From: Chloroflexota bacterium
Lineage (GTDB): Bacteria > Chloroflexota > Anaerolineae > Promineifilales > Promineifilaceae
Length of the DNA: 56,141 bases
Direction: 5' to 3'
Assembly: GCA_020628815.1 (NCBI GenBank)
Contig: JAHDEN010000013.1
Location: forward strand, 1-56,141
This document shows, one piece after another, positions 56,011-56,141 of this stretch. The notes beneath the pieces were generated by a model. It made no database searches. It had not been told where the DNA came from and was given only the letters and a program-made list of their open reading frames with translations. Numbering within the stretch: position 1 is the first letter of the stretch; every line of letters begins with the position of its first letter. Position numbers and translations under genes: made by a program.

Positions 56011-56141
56011 TTAAATTTCCTTATTTAGAATTTTAACCAGCTTACTTTCATCTAAGTTCCCCCCAGAAATGACACAGACAATCTTACCCGTCCCCGCCTT
56101 GCCCGCCATGGCGGCCGCAACCGCCGCCGCCCCAGCACCTT
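56011..56141 (-). CDS. Threonine/serine dehydratase-like PLP enzyme, C-terminal end
   Basis: The minus strand at the right edge reads GAGAAAVAAAMAGKAGTGKI, then VCVISGGNLDESKLVKILN and a TAA (complement of 56011-56013). This is the C-terminal end of the catalytic domain of fold-type II PLP enzymes of the threonine ammonia-lyase/serine racemase group; the K-I-V-x-V-x-S-G-G-N pattern is characteristic. It ends right after that motif, so there is no ACT regulatory domain, as in the catabolic TdcB-like form. The active site and PLP lysine lie beyond the window. It is transcribed toward the BTAD-STAND gene across 147 bp (55864-56010) in which I see no gene. Confidence 0.8.
   Translation of the reverse strand, partial: GAGAAAVAAAMAGKAGTGKIVCVISGGNLDESKLVKILNKEI

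Overview
The window most likely comes from a Chloroflexota bacterium (Anaerolineae or a near relative). This is inferred from gene content, not from a marker gene. The pointers are a gamma/alpha-fused 2-oxoacid:ferredoxin oxidoreductase, many TadE/Flp-type prepilin proteins carrying extra domains, a LysM-glycosidase with T/P-rich linkers, a BTAD-STAND-TPR regulator, an orphan roadblock protein, and very large LamG/TSP3 surface proteins. GC content looks to be in the high forties percent. No tRNA, rRNA, CRISPR array, transposase or phage gene was seen.

Layout. 1-3239 (minus): start of korA, then two paralogous cation/Ca2+ exchangers. 3337-4413 (plus): queG. 4446-15626 (minus): seven genes dominated by prepilin-like proteins whose short pilin N-terminus carries PKD, PA14, discoidin, CBM6-like, CARDB-like or asparagine/glycine-rich parts. 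It is split into two transcription units by a strong terminator at 7804-7842. 15861-19110 (minus): pyrG, a roadblock protein and a CysQ-like phosphatase. 19437-22016 (plus): a LysM-glycosidase and a two-domain RNase H. 22071-25716 (minus): a cyclic-nucleotide-binding protein with a small partner, then a NarL-type two-component system interleaved with small membrane proteins, one of them 31 residues and started by GTG. 25913-39697 (plus): crotonase, an H-NOX gas sensor with a 1666-residue hybrid kinase, an AEC transporter, thiolase, methylmalonyl-CoA mutase, a secreted metalloprotease, methylmalonyl-CoA epimerase and an ABC ATPase. A truncated second copy of the epimerase 3' end follows. 39880-52083 (minus): a single 4067-codon surface protein gene. 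52084-52686: a non-coding block of regularly spaced palindromes. 52687-55863 (minus): the BTAD-STAND-TPR regulator. 56011-56141 (minus): the end of a threonine/serine dehydratase-like gene.

How it fits together. The thiolase, mutase and epimerase (with the crotonase nearby) point to acyl-CoA and propionyl-CoA metabolism. A perfect palindrome just upstream of the thiolase looks like a TetR-type operator. The pilin cluster lacks Tad assembly genes here (no TadA/B/C/Z), so these proteins probably decorate a pilus whose motor is encoded elsewhere. Three secreted proteins share a C-terminal end of the form Y-[LF]-P-V-[IV]-x-R, a possible sorting tag.

The most striking signal is not a gene. The palindrome CGGCCG occurs about 170 times by hand count (roughly one per 330 bp), against about 10 expected from base composition. 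It occurs in all three codon frames, much like the HIP1 octamer of cyanobacteria.
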